In this document: positions 11,173-23,935 of the stretch, in pieces
Position numbering within the stretch: the first letter of the stretch is position 1
Layout of the letters: each line of letters opens with the position of its first letter
Source: Sweltsa coloradensis
Lineage: Eukaryota > Arthropoda > Insecta > Plecoptera > Chloroperlidae
Length of the DNA stretch: 64,000 bases
Direction of reading: 5' to 3'
Assembly (NCBI GenBank): GCA_024449915.1
Contig: JAMZAV010000953.1
Coordinates: 124,001 to 188,000, forward strand
Program-made: the position numbers and the translations under genes
Notes under the pieces: model-generated
Databases searched by the model: none
What the model saw: only the letters and a program-made list of their open reading frames with translations
Told to the model about the DNA's origin: nothing

Positions 11173-14100
11173 GGGATGTATTTCATACAAACTGGGTCAA
11201 ACCGGGAGCTAACATGTTGTACGGACTTACTAAAGATTTCCCATGTTATCTATTTTCATACCTACATTTACTTTTTTTAAACTCTAACAAAATAAGTCAT
11301 TTATAATATATTTGTAGAGGGTTTTTTTTCTGCTGTTACGGTCGGGGCCGTTTTCTTGTCGCCATCCTACTTTGCTCTTGGGACTAGGGGGAAACCACGA
11401 AAACCAGTCAGGATGGAAGCTGTCTGAACTCGAAGTATCATTTTTATTTTTTAAAAATTTCAACTATTCTACACGTGTTGAGTATTACTCCCTTTTGAGT
11501 CTCGATGAAAACATTGGGGGGGAAGATCTATTTTTTAAAATGTTTTTCACGTAGCTTCTTCGGATGATGCCATTAGTCGATATCACTAGGGGGATTGTAT
11601 TTACCTTTTTTTTCTTTTTTCCACTCTTCTGACTCAATTGAAAATTTTCAATATTTTGTCAAATTTTTTTTTCTTCCATGTAGTCTCGACGTTTTCACTT
11701 GGGACAGCACGTCTAAGGGTATTTTTCTTTTTCTTCTGTAAAATTATAATTATACCCGGGTCGTTGTATGTATAGTTTGGTCCTTTTATAACTGTGCGGT
11801 CGAAAAATTTTGAAATCTTTGCTATCAAGTCTTTCTCCGTTTGTATTTGTAAAAGTGTGTGTGTATCAATGAGGTTTATTGATTGCTATTTTTGGTAAAT
11901 AAGGGTTAGCTCTTGGGTTATGTCTTAAGGTTCCTTTTGAATAGTGACTGGCACCCGGATAGGGTACGTGTTCGTTGTTTCACCCCTTACACTACATTTT
12001 CTACATTGATCGTTTACTGTCGCATCTTGTAAAATGTATTTTTTTTATAATTTTTCTTTGGGAATCATCTGTTTTGAATAGCCAGCATAAAACCTTCTGT
12101 TTCCCAAAAAAAAAATTTTCCCGTTTTTTTAACCACCTTTTTGATGTTTTAATATCTCGGGGACCTTTAGAATTCATCATAATGTCTCTTGTTGGGGTCT
12201 TTTTCTGAGAGACGAAACTCTTTTGAAGCGTCATTATAAATTTCCTTGTAATTGCATTTTCGTTTGCTAGATTGAGTGATTTAAATTTTTTTGTCCTAGC
12301 CCCACCCCTATGCAGTTTTTGTTTGGGTTGCTTTTTTGTAAAAAAATTTTCTTAAAATGTCTAGTTTTTATAATATAGTTGTTCGATAAATTAGGCCTCC
12401 CTCCTTGTTCTTTTGGGAATGTCAATCCTCATTGCTATTTAGGATGATGCATTCTGTTTTGTAATGTGTACAAAGTTAATATTTCCGCGAGTGGTTCGTC
12501 TGTGCCCCTTTAATGATTCCGAATAAAATATGTTCATACTGGTATAGCATTGTTTTTTGCTGTGACTTGCTTTTCCCGTTTGTTGTGTCTTGAGGATAGT
12601 TTTAGTCGCTTCTTGTTGTATCTTCATTTTTCTTTCTTTACTTTATGTCAATTCTGGCAGTTTGTGAAATCCAAAATATTTGGTATACTTCGTTTCATCC
12701 TTTCTCCAACCCCATTTTTCCATCATCTGCTGGAACTCTTCTGCCTGTGTACCTTACCCTTTTCGTATTTTGCGTCTTACACTTGTCTACCCCAAAACCC
12801 CCTGCAGAATTTTTCAAAATTCAAATGAAGTATTGATTAAATGTTTAGTTAAAACCAAAAAATTTGATGCATATAATTTAGATCTCCATGAAGAATGGGA
12901 AAATTTGTGACTACCATATTATTGTCCTTAAATTTTAAATCCGTATGTTGGATTCTTTAAGCATAGCACAGTGGGTTTAATGACAGACAAACCCTAATGC
13001 CTAAATGATCACCTTGGAAATGCCCTTTAATTGATGATCTGTATTTCTGCGGTTTTTCATATTAAGTTTTATTTGTTTTTCCTTTTTCATTACTGTCTAA
13101 AAAAGTTTACAATTAGGGGTTGATTTTATATTTTTGAAAAATCATAACCTGTGTGTGGGTTGATCATAAGTTTTCTTGTAGTAAATGGTTTACATAATAT
13201 TCCTTTTCTTTTTGTGTGCCGGGTTTCATTACAGTAGAGTCGAAATGAGTTTTTTTTAAAACCTGCGATTCTAAAACGTCCTTTTTGTTCCTGGGGCCAT
13301 GATTTTGTTTCTTTCGAAATGCTTATACTTTATTTGTTATGCTGAATCATTTTTATATAAAGTTGGTAGACTGTAATTGGCCGATTTTTTACTTGGGTTC
13401 TTCGTGCATTACTTTGGGTTTTTGAGAAGGTTTTTTCCCTTCGTAAAAATTCGGTATTTTTTTAACTCCTTTTAAAAACTCTTGAGAATTTTCTTTTTGA
13501 TTGTGAGTAGTATTGAATTTCTTAACCAAAAATTTTTAAATTTTATCTTACCGGGTCTTTCCAGCATGTGTACACTGTTGTCGATTTTAATTTCTCAACA
13601 GTTATCCCTTCAAACCTCATCTAAAAACTCCTCATCCACTCTTTCGTCTTAAATCCTTGTGCATCCGGGTTTTTGGGGTACCGGTTCCCCCATATTCCTC
13701 CCAAAACTCTTCTTCTCCGTCTTAGTTGGGTTCCTTTTTCCCTTTTTATTTCTTGGGTACTAGTAGTTTTTGGGTAAACTGTTTTCCTTGTCTTTGACTT
13801 GGGTTTTGTTTTTTTAAATGCTACATTCTCTATATCTTTTAATCTCTTAGCAAGAGCACTTACTTTTTTTTAAGTGTACCCAAATTTCTTTAAATAAATT
13901 TGTTCAGTGTTTCATGTTTTGTGTAAACCCTTGATTTTTTCAAATATTTTGGCTAGAGTACCACATTTTTAGATCGTTTACCCTTCGCATTTTTCCAATC
14001 CCGATATTTTTTCCTAAACTCTCGATTCTACCAATTATCGCTTTTCCCATTTCGGGTTTTTCTTCTCTTTTTTTGTTTTTGAAGAGGTCAGATTTTACCT

Positions 14101-15500
14101 TTAATCCCAAGTATCTAACCCCTGCTACAGCTGCACGTAAAATTCCGCATGAACTCTGCAAATGTATTTTCTCTTTTGTGTTTCTAAAAAAATATGTGTG
14201 TTCATTATTGTACCCTGCTTCTTTTCCTTCGAATTTTGGGTTTAGGTTGTAGGGTCTTTTTTTTTGGGTTCTACGGCGCAAACTCTGCATGGCTGTTGAA
14301 AATGTTTAAAGCTAGGATGTTCTTTAGAGGAAAATGTCAGGTGTTTTTTTCTTATACGTTATTCAATCTACCTCTTGTTTTTATCGTCTAGTCGTTTGGG
14401 TGTCTTGATCTTTTTAAATGGTTTGGCTTTCTGGGGTTCTGGATTTTTCTGTAGGTCTGGTTTTCTGGTAGGTCCGGACGTTCGGGTAGGTCTGGACGTT
14501 CTGGTATTCCCCTGGACGTTCGGGTTGGCCCGGAATTTCTGGTATAACGGGTAGATCGGGAAGTTGCAGCGGTAGGCATTCCCGGTAATTCTGGGTTCTA
14601 GTAGTTTTGGGGTTTATCAACGGGGTCTTCTTCTTTGCTGTCCTCTGTCGATGTAGCCCCCGTTATCACTTGATGTGCTTGTATTCGTCTTTTCATTTCG
14701 CGTCTTTTCTAGTATATGTTTATTGGTAAAATTTTTTTTTTTAACTATAATTCTTCTTTGGTGGGGCTATTCTCGCGCATTACTTCAAACAATGGTATCC
14801 GTATACTCTCTATGGACCTTTCAAAACCTTTAAAACAGTCTCTAAAAACGTTCCCCCTATAAAAAACTACGCATCCACACTTTTCATATCTTCTGTCCAT
14901 TTGATGCGCTGCCTCATTTTTCCAGCTTTGGGGGTCTAAAAGTGAATCACCGCAAAAAAGTCCATTGTGTGTTTTTCCCTACTTTCCTTGTTCAAATAAA
15001 TTATTCTACTATCGCCCAAAGTCACATATTTTTGTTTTGTTTAAAAGTCAATGCATTTAAAAAAAATTAAAAAACTTTTCCCCAAATTCATAAATTTAGG
15101 GGCGGTGTGGGGGTCTTCGCTCTCAACCCCCTTGCCTTTCGTTTTGAAAAATCTTTTTTTATTTGACGAATTAAAACCTTTCAATCTTCTCATTCTGCAA
15201 AATAATTAACGGTGCTTACGTAAATGCAAAATATTATACTATTTTAGATTTTTTTAACCATGCTGAAGTTACAAATAATGCCTCTAAATAATATATGCTC
15301 CCACTTACTGTCAAAAATTAAAAAAAATTAAACTGTTCAATGTTATTTACAGCCTAGGTCTCGACAACGATATAAAACTACAAATAATGGTATAAAAACA
15401 AAAAAATAATACTTCCCTTTTTCATTTTTACACGTCATATGATCAAGATAAAAGTCAAAATTTTGGGTGGAATGCTTGTATTTCAGCGGCAATAGAAATT
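11173..15500 (-). mobile_element. R4-like LINE copy A, near full length, noisy
   Basis: The copy aligns throughout with LINE copy D (29,115-38,083 minus its insertion). The 3' terminal word GGATGTATTTCATACAAA is at 11,175, the MDD region lies near 12,880, the linker region near 13,940-14,290, the proline-rich repeat at 14,388-14,620, and the 5' end word GCTTGTATTTCAGCGGCA at 15,474. Its length of about 4.33 kb agrees with copy D once the transposon is removed (about 4.48 kb), so the full element is near 4.4 kb. It is peppered with T-to-G and T-to-C changes beside G or C and with homopolymer indels, so no domain is open. Copy A lacks the TTAA transposon: the empty site is near 13,880. Confidence 0.75.
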
Positions 15501-15527
15501 TATTATTATTATTATTATTATTATTTA
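15497..15527. repeat. (ATT)n microsatellite
   Basis: Short ATT run between the 5' end of LINE copy A and the end of a Penelope copy. Confidence 0.9.
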
Positions 15528-18060
15528 TTGAAGAGAAAAATTATAACAGTGACGGGAGTGTTTCGTCGCGGCGTGGGGGTAAAAAATTCATTATTCTTGT
15601 TTCCCGACGTGCGTCCTCACTTGAAACTTTTCAAGGGATTGCTGGTCTTTCGTTTGTTTGCCCCTGTTTTGCAAACGTTCACTTCTTTTGGAACTGCAGG
15701 GTGGCGGGGGACGGCTCTAGTTTTGTTGTTGTTGTTGTTGTGGGGGTGGTTTTAGGGGGGTTTTGGAGGGGGTGGGAGTGGTGTAGGTTGGTCTTTTGGA
15801 TGAAATGCTGTTGATGCTGTTGTTGATCTGGTGGGGGAGTCCTTGGGTTTGATCGCATTTTTTTCTGCTGGAGGTGATTAATTAAATTAAAGCAGGGAAA
15901 CCACGAAACACTAAATTTTTACCACCACATCTCCATTTATATTTTTTTTAGGGGTTTTCGAAATTTCAATTTACTCCCTTATGAGTCTAGGCCATAACCA
16001 TTTTGGCAATTTTTTTCGTTTTTATCAAAAAGAACTCATCCTTGGTCAGCCATATTGTCTATGGGATCTTAGCAAATTTCAGACAACTCGACGTACCCCT
16101 TTTCACAATGGTTTTTATGTTCTTTTACCCTTGTTGCCACTGTCCTTAAAGTCTGGCCTACATAGCTACAGCCCCACTTGCAAGGGATTTTTTAAACTCC
16201 ATTCCGGCTAATGTACTGGTCCTTTGGGGATTCAAAAATGGTAGAAATTTTTATTTATGGGTTAAATACTGTCTTGATGTCTAGCTTTCCAAGATAACGT
16301 GCTATGGGGTCAGTAGTAAAATTTTACATATGGCAGGGAACGAGTTCGGAGATTTTTTTTAGTTTCTCAAACAATTCTTTTTTTCCCCATTTTTTTGTTT
16401 TTAAAACTCCCGGGTTTGCCGCACTATGCCATTCTCTTCAAAAAACTGTCAAAGGGTTTTTTTTTCTTGTGGGAAGCTTTGACATCTGATAACCGTTTTG
16501 CCCCGGGAAAAAAAGAATTGAGGGCTGAAAGCTTTTGAGCTGGATGGTGGGTAATAGCTTTAGATAAAGGTTTGTGTGGGTAGGCTTTCGATAAACACAG
16601 GGCCAAAATTTCCGCTGTCAAATCCCGTAACATCACACAAAAAACGGTAAAAGTTTACCACCTCTACTTTTATGGGGAATTGAATCTTTTTGGTAATACT
16701 ATTTTTAAAGGTTGTGAAATTTTTTTAATTTTATCCGGGATGCCTGCCCCAAATGCAAAAATGCATCTTATAACGTCTCCAAAAACTGGTTTAATAATGG
16801 GGGTGCTAGAGCTTTTTTCTCGAGATGGGTCATGTAAATGTTGGCACTACTGGGGTAAGAGGGCGCCATAGGAGCTCCACTAGTTTGCCCACCTCTCCCT
16901 CAAAAGTGGGAAAAAAATAGAGTTAAGGCAATGCTTAGCCGATTAACAAAATGAGGTGCAAAAGGGAGGCCCTCTCAATACCCTTATCGCTTCCTCATCG
17001 GAATGTTTGTGAACAAAGAACAAAATCAAAAATTCTAGCATGTGATTGGGCTGAAGGTCCAGTCCTTTTCATTTCTATAAAATGATATAGTTTTTTTTTC
17101 ATAAACTCGGCTCGGGTACAAGGTTTAGTTGTTTTGCTACATACAGCTAAATTGCGTAGGGGAGTCTATTGCATGACGATTGGGCCCCGAGGTTACTTCT
17201 TTATGTATTTTTGGTAATCCTACATTCTTTGGGGTTTTTTGGTCTTGAATAGTTAAATGCTTTTTGACTTTTTCATCTAAAGGGGGGTTTGTTTTTGAGA
17301 GCACGTTTTTGTTTTAATGCGGGTTTAAAAGGTTTTTTTTGTAATCCTTGATAAAAATCAGTATCTAGGGAGAGCTTTAATCTTTTGTGAAAAATCTTCA
17401 TGTCCCCTAAGACAGTAGCATTACCCTTTTCTGCTTTTTTAAAATATAATACTTTTTTCTTTTCTCAGCTGATTTGCAACTAGTTCCTCCCCCGATGTTA
17501 CTTTGTGAAATTTTGTTACCTTAAATTTTTCTTGAAACTTCTTGCCTGGCTTCTTCTGCTTTTTCACGCGGCAAATCTTTCACTGCGGTCTCACACCGGC
17601 AAAAAATTTCTTCATAGGCATTCTATTGGTGTACAGTAAATTCAATCCTTTAGCTAATGCTTCGCGCTAGTTGAGGGATGTCCACACTAGACATATTGGA
17701 ACCCTTTTTTTGGTTGCAATATTCTTTGCCTGCATTCACAGAATTTCCTCCAGATCTTTTTTAAAAGGTTCGCAAAATTTTTTTTCGGAACTTCTCTTAT
17801 CTTAGAAGAAAATATGCACTTTTTTTAGCTGTCACGCTCATACTTCCCAATCGGACGGGCTTAAAGCCACTCAATTTAAGATGTAAAATTATATAAATCC
17901 TTGAAATGAAAGAAGACCCGGGGGCTTTATGAAATTTTGGTTTCTTAGTAAAGCTTTACTAGCTCTACAAAAATATTTTGCGTAGACATCACTAGTGGTG
18001 TTTTTTTCAACGTGAAAACCAGGGAGTTACGCTATCCTACAATGCCAAAAAACCCCAAGT
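15528..18060 (-). pseudogene. Penelope-like element, copy 1 of a tandem pair
   Basis: The minus strand encodes both halves of a Penelope protein. At about 16,840-16,880 it reads QTSGAPM, the start of the Q-x-SGAPMGSPLSP block of Penelope reverse transcriptases. At about 16,135-16,205 it reads IPCKWGCSYVGQTLRTVATR, a GIY-YIG endonuclease core in the expected C-terminal position. Frames break often, consistent with the noisy block. A (GTTGTTGTTG)-rich stretch and the GACGTGCGTCCTCAC word at 15,608 mark the 3' end and recur at 18,250. Products of this type prime reverse transcription at nicked DNA and act in the nucleus. Confidence 0.7.
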
Positions 18061-18099
18061 CCACAACATACGGTTTTTTTTTTGATCCCTTTGCTGCTC

Positions 18100-19925
18100 C
18101 AGCTTCCTATTTGGTTGAATTATCCTCCCCGTGAGGCGAATTTTCACAAATTATGCTTTCGCGCCCGATATAATTTTAAAAAAATTATAACATTGACGGG
18201 GTTTTCGTCCCGTCGTGGTGGTAATAACTTACTTTTTCTTTATTTCCCGACGAGCGTCCTCACGTGAAGACATTTTCAAGGATTGCTGGGCTTCGTTTGT
18301 TTCCTCTGTTCAAAATTTTTACTTCTTTTTGAACTGCAGATGGCGGGGGACGGGTCTATTTTTGTTGTTGTTGGGGTGGTGGTGGTTTTAGGTGGTTGTG
18401 GAGGTGGTGGAGTGGTTAGGTTGGGCTTGTGGATGAAGATCTGTTGATGCTGTTGTTGACTGTGTATCCTTGGGTTTTACGATTTTCTCTGCTGAGAGGG
18501 GGATTAATTAAAAATGGCAGGAATCCACAATCACTAAGTTTGTAGCCACCTACATCTCCATTCATATTGTTAGGGGGTTTTTTCGAATTTCAATTTACTC
18601 CCTTATGAGTCTAGGCCATAAAGCACTTCTTGGGAATATTTTCGTTTTAAACAAAAAGAAATCTCATGCCTTTAGTCGCCTATTGTCCCCATGGGATGCT
18701 TAGCAATTCGACAACTCGACTACCCTTGTCACAATGGTTTTTTTTTGTTTTTTTACCCTTGTTGCCCCTGTCCTTAAATTCTGGCCTACATAGCACGCCC
18801 AAAAAAAAAAAAAAAAAGGAGAATTTTCCTTTGGGGATTTAAAAGGGAAATTTTATTTATGGCTTTAATACGGGGTTTGATTCCTAGCTTTTTCCAAAGA
18901 TAAAGTGCATCATCTAGTAAATTTTCAATATGCAGGGAAGCGAGTTTCGGAGGGTTTTCAGGTTTCTCAAAACATTTTTGTTTACCCCATTCTGTTAAGC
19001 TCGCCGGATGTTGACCGCACTATACCATTGCTCTTCAAAAAAGCTGTCAAAAGGGTTTCTTTTCTTGTGGAAACTTGATCATCTGATAACCGTTTTGGGG
19101 GGGGGGGGGGGCCGGGGAAAAGAAGAATTGATGACTGATGCTTTTTTACTGGGTTGGTGTGAAGTAGCTTTTTAAAAAAAGGGTTTTTGTGGGGAGGGTT
19201 TCATAAAAAGCATGGGCCCTTTTGGGGGTCATTGTAAAGCATCACATCAAAAACGGTAAAAAGTTTACCACCTCTACTTCTATGGTGAAAATTAATCTTT
19301 GGTGAATACTATTTAAATGGTTGTAAATTCTTTTTTAATTATCCCATGCCCGGGCCAAAACAAACTATGTCATCTATATAACGTCTCCAGAAAACGGTTT
19401 AAAAAGGCCGTGCTAAAAGCTTTCTTTTCGAGATGGGTCTGTAAAAATTGCGACTACTGGCTAAGAGGGCTGCCCATAGGATCCCCCTAGTTTTTTCTTC
19501 CAAACTCTCCCCCAAACGTGAAAAAAGTAGATTAAGGGAAAGCTTAGCCAGATTAACAATAGAGGTGCCAAAAGGGATGATCATTCAATACCTTATCGCT
19601 TCCTCATCGGGAAGTTTGTGAACAAAACCAACATCAAACTTACTAGCATGTGATTGGGGTGAAAGGGCCCGATCCTTTATCATTTCTATAAAAAGTATGA
19701 GTTTTTTTTAAAAAACTGACTCGGGTACAAGAGGTTGTGTTTTTTTCTACATAACAGCTAGAATTGCGTAGGAGAGTCTATTGCACTGACGATTGGCTCA
19801 GAGGGTACCTTTTTTATGATTTTTGGTAAACCATTTTTTAAAAAATTTTTGGTGTTTTAGGGGCTTGAAAATTTTAAAAGCTTTTTGACTTTATCATCTA
19901 AAAAGGGATTGTTTATGGAGCAATC
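18100..19925 (-). pseudogene. Penelope-like element, copy 2 of a tandem pair
   Basis: Repeats the order of 15,540-17,340 in the same orientation: CGTCGTGGTGGTAATAAC at 18,212 matches 15,568, the GIY-YIG area near 18,740-18,800 matches 16,110-16,200, and 19,250-19,560 matches 16,650-16,960. It is interrupted at 19,925 by an ATT tract, so the 5' portion is missing. Head-to-tail partial tandems are usual for Penelope-like elements. A G run at 19,098-19,110 replaces normal sequence and looks technical. Confidence 0.65.
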
Positions 19926-20038
19926 GTTATTATTTTTTATTTTTTATTATTATTATTATTATTTTATTATTATAATTATTATTATTATTTTTATTATATT
20001 TTTTATTATTATTATTTTTATTATTATTATTATCATCA
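19926..20038. repeat. (ATT)n-rich tract
   Basis: Imperfect ATT/TTTATT units that end the second Penelope copy and precede a LINE 3' UTR. Confidence 0.85.
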
Positions 20039-20340
20039 TAAGATTGAGTTATTAAAAGGGAATTTGTTAAATTAGTATTATTGTTTGTTTATTTTGACGT
20101 TTGTTATTTTCTTGCCTTATTATTTTATTTTAACATTTATGGGGTTTTTTCCCAGTACGTTTTTGTATTGTTTTGTAATAAATCACATTTTTCGCAATAT
20201 TTTCTGTGTATTTTTTTTATTTTTAAACCAAGACAAAACCTTTTTTAAAGGCTTTGGGGAAAGAAGCTTATTTTAATTTTTTACATGATGTTTATAAAAT
20301 TAAAAAAAAATTTTAAAAAAAATAAAAAATAATAATAATT
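20039..20340 (+). repeat. LINE 3' UTR, second copy of 4,441-4,700
   Basis: Carries the same ordered words as 4,441-4,700, including GTACGTTTTTGTATTG and the AAGCTTATTTTAATTTTTTA ending, followed by an AAT tail at 20,320-20,340. No coding part is attached; it starts directly after ATT repeats. Confidence 0.5.
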
Positions 20341-20815
20341 CATGTGTGTGCACCCCTAAAAAGAGATTTCTCCCAGAGGTCAAGTATCATCTTTCAATAA
20401 ATGTTTTCAAAACAAATAGATCCCTGACGTGGCATGTATGATTTTTCGAGAAATTAAATGTCAAATTTTACTAAGGTTTGGGTTTTTGAAAACATTTTAA
20501 ACTGGGCACCTCATATTACTTATTTGTAAGCCCCACGAGCCTGCCCCCGGGAGTGTTTTTTTTTAATTTTTCCGTTTTGAGGTTTCGTATGTTTATATCG
20601 CTCTTGCAGAAACTATTATAAACTTTTGGGTTTTTTTGGGGGGGGATTTTTGAGGGGACTATCTTAAAATTTTTACAAAATAAGCTTTTACCCAAAAAAG
20701 ACCTCGCCCTTGTCAAACTCTGCGACTCGGGGGGCAAACCCCTTTTTCAATCTTTTTTCCTGTTAGGCTTTTTCACGAACCAAATTTTAAAAAAATATAA
20801 ATTTAAATATGATTA
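20341..20815. other. No recognisable feature; end of the noisy block
   Basis: Sequence with inflated G and T runs and a motif-less 73-codon minus ORF (20,516-20,737). Sequence quality improves sharply just after it. Confidence 0.4.
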
Positions 20816-21255
20816 TAGAATTCTTGTGCAGAGAAATAAATGCGCACATAGTCAGGAAAAACAAAAATGTTACGTTCCTAGAAGAAATAATAAATACGGT
20901 CAAAGGCGCCTAGAGTGTTTAGTTCCCGAGCTTTCTATGACTTACCGGAGCAGTTATTAAATTTTACTAAAATTTCTGAGGTCAAGCAAGAAATAAAAAT
21001 ATATTTGTTGTCTCAATTGAGTGCTCTTGCCTAAATCTGTTTGCTCTTACCATGTTTCGTACTCATTTTTTAGCAATATTTCTGACAGGTTTCTGATATG
21101 GTTAAGTAACTTAAAAAGCTTTGACGTTGTATATACTGTATATACTCGAAAGCAGTGTGTTATGTTTTATTTACTTTGAGTTACGGTTAATCTACTTCAA
21201 TTTGTTAATTTAATGTTTTGTGATTTGTTTATGTTTTTTCATAAAAAAATAAATG
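20816..21255 (+). pseudogene. LINE ORF2 C-terminus plus 3' UTR
   Basis: From 20,880 the frame reads RNNKYGQRRLECLVPELS. After a one-base shift at about 20,937 it continues YDLPEQLLNFTKISEVK through IKIYLLSQLSALA to the stop at 21,033. This is the same C-terminal block as at 508 and 10,377 with different wording, hence a different subfamily. The next 220 bases end in AATAAATGAATACATTG and look like its 3' UTR. The region is clean, so the frameshift is probably a real mutation. Confidence 0.6.
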
Positions 21256-21261
21256 AATACA

Positions 21262-21672
21262 TTGTATTAAAAGTCTACCCGCTCAGTTATATAACTGATT
21301 TTCAGTGGGGGACTTTAAATCAAAGCGACCAAGCCAACCCTGTGGGCCCCGAAGCAATCGACGAGTGAGCGATAACCAACCATAGATCGATATTTTTGTA
21401 ATAGGAAATATAGCAATCAGTGGTACGGACAGTGCGAACACCCGCGGATCAACACCAGAATCAACAAGGCCGATTCAACACAACTCTGAATTTATTATGT
21501 GCTTCGTTGCTAGGACGGCTCCAAAGTCACCGTTTACAAACTCCTAAGACAAGAACTGATGGACTTTAGTCCAAATCAGAAGTTAAAAAACTTCCGACTT
21601 TAGCGGGAATCGAACCATGGATCTTCTGCATTGGAAGTAGATACGCTATCCACAAGACCAGCCACACAAATC
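21262..21672 (-). repeat. tRNA-derived SINE, full-length copy (minus)
   Basis: On the minus strand a tRNA-like head (21,597-21,667) with GGTTCGATTCCC (B box) and TGGCTGGTCTTGTGG (A-box region) leads into a body of about 330 bases ending in CAGTGGGGGACTTT-type sequence and a short tail. The same element lies on the + strand at 62,811-63,235, and its last 110 bases occur at 35,262-35,372, so it is a dispersed family. The anticodon stem of this copy is disrupted. Confidence 0.8.
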
Positions 21673-22299
21673 AATGAAATAATGATTCCTTTTTCTATGG
21701 TTGTTTTTGTTTTGTTTATTTGATGTTGTTTTTTCCACAGATGAGCACGCATTATGGGCTTTGTGGGTTTCTTTGAGATGTTACTATGATAATATGTGTT
21801 TTGTAACAGTAAATTGAGTTAAATTAAAAAATATACGAATATATTTATATATATGTATAAATATTATTTATAAATAATACAGACAGCCGCCATAATGTGT
21901 GCTCTCAGTTTAAAGTGGTTTTGTTTTGTCTGATTCTAACATGAATCTGCCCCAAGACGAAGCTTTCAACTCCAGGTGAGAATAATCTCCAAAGTAATCA
22001 CACCATTGTTTTATCATTGTCACTTTATTTGCAACAGAACAATTTAATAAAAGTAATTACTCGTTAATGTTTCATAAAAAAACATTGTGAATGCATTCAA
22101 AATGTAGTCTGCTTTTGCAACTTGCAAATAATATAGACTAATTCAACTTTATAAAATATACCAATACGTTATTTCTCCAGTCTTGAGAGCATTGATGTAT
22201 CAAAATCACAGATTGGTAAAGAGTATGTTTATACATGCTCATGCACCAATTAATGTACACGCTATTTAAACAAATTGTGTGCTGCACATGCCATTTAAT
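21673..22299. other. Unique-looking non-coding stretch
   Basis: Clean sequence with no ORF above 60 codons and no repeat shared with the rest of the window. It contains an AT-rich hairpin at about 21,830-21,885. Confidence 0.4.
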
Positions 22300-22529
22300 T
22301 CAAGGTTTATTGGATGAGTGAAGCGAGCGAAGCGAAAGTTCCATTCTACTACACTGCAGAAAAAAATCCGGAATGTTTATTTAATTTTTTTCCCTTTTTT
22401 TTCTTTTTTTTCCTGTATGTATTTTTGTGGGTTTGTTAACACGATTCCGGCTAAACCGATACTATAATTGCGATGACATTTTCTGGAGGCCTTCGAAATC
22501 TCTGAACTTAGAACTTCCACTTTTTTTTA
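22300..22529. repeat. Dispersed repeat shared with 63,479-63,760
   Basis: GGATGAGTGAAGCGAGCGAA followed by T-rich DNA and the word CCTTCGAAATCTCTGAACTT also occurs at 63,484-63,667 with similar spacing. A 69-codon ORF across it has no motif. I regard it as a non-coding dispersed repeat of unknown class. Confidence 0.6.
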
Positions 22530-22816
22530 GCGCAATCAAAAAATTATTTCTCATGAAAATCGTAATTTTACGATTTTTTTCGATTTTTAAAAGAATTCTT
22601 CGACTTATAACATTTATATGCTTTATTCGATTGTAATGATTTTTTCACAGAACCTTAATTTTTTTAATCAAAATATATGCGTGTGAAATTTGAGCGCAGT
22701 CAAAAAATTATTTCTCATGAATATCATAGATATACGCTTTTTTTCGTTTTAAAAAAAATTCCTTGTCTTATAACACTTACATGGTTTATCCGATTGTAAT
22801 GATTTTTTCGCAGAAC
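22530..22816. repeat. Two-copy direct repeat, period about 163 bp
   Basis: 22,530-22,653 and 22,694-22,816 share CAAAAAATTATTTCTCATGA at the start and GATTGTAATGATTTTTTC-CAGAAC at the end, with scattered differences between. The left part also matches 63,690-63,745, so the duplicated unit belongs to the neighbouring dispersed repeat. Confidence 0.75.
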
Positions 22817-23935
22817 AACAGAAAATCTGCATAACACATGGCAGCTCAATACATCAATTTACTCTCATCTAACAACGCGTCAGAAAAAGCGTTAGCGAAA
22901 CTTCCTAGTAATTATTTTTACACATTCCTATGTTTGCGTAAAAACAGATTCCAAAGCAGAAACACTCTTTTCCTGTTTCCTTTGAACAATTATTACAAAC
23001 CTAGTTAAAATCTAAACGGCTGACCGAAATACTCCTGTTTTCCTTTCATAGGTATGTTTTCTTATTGTTATAAAGAGAAGATGTATTGGTTTGTTCAGTA
23101 AAGTAAATATACATAATACGAGCTTTTTGTTTGCTTTGTAATTGCATTTACTTGGCACAATCTCTGCCATTACGGCAACTTGAAGAAATTCACATTTCCC
23201 TTTAAGTTTCTACCCAACATACTGATGTTAAAGATTTTATTACTTCTTTCCAACATTTCCAAGATAGTGCAATGGAAGAAGTTAATGCTGTTTTCTTAAG
23301 CGTGTGATAAGAACAGTAAATTTTTTATGGGGCGTCAGAAAAAAGTTTTAATGTTATTTGAAGGCGGTTGCTATTATCGTTTTCCCCATCTCCGAAAGAG
23401 GTTGAGACTACAATAGTCAGTGGCTGCATTGTTTTCTTAAAGAGGAGAACACTATTCTCTACGACATAGACCTACGCATTTACGTCGCAGATCAATAGCA
23501 TCACCATAAATGGTTAAATGAATCGCGTCTCGAAACTCCCGGATACAATAGTATATTTCACTGATAATATATCAGAGTTATTTTCACAAATAGCGTCAGT
23601 TACTTTTACTGAAAGAGTTATTTTATTTATGACTATGAGATAATTTCGGTTGCAGCGAAGTATAATTCGTGTACATATTCGCTGTATATTTTAATTTTTT
23701 GTACCACGTTGTACCTTCATGGACAATATTGAAGATGCAGATAATGATAATACCAGTTCAATTCAATATGATTTATTCTTTTCACAAAAATAGCTTCAGT
23801 GATAGAACATAGTATTTTGTTGGAAGAGAAGTCCATATGGGACCGAGACCCCGTGCGTAGCCTACTTTAAGAAATATGTATTATTATCATTCTTTCTAGA
23901 TTTGGTTGGTCGGGAAACACTCTCCTAGGTGTAAT
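22817..23935. other. Non-coding, nothing recognised
   Basis: About 1.1 kb of clean sequence with no ORF of note, no repeat partner in this window and no RNA motif I can support. Confidence 0.4.

Noticed and set aside
1..20800. Mutation process such as repeat-induced point mutation
   Set aside because: Changes include homopolymer indels and all substitution types toward the adjacent base, and the boundary crosses a single element elsewhere; technical noise fits better.
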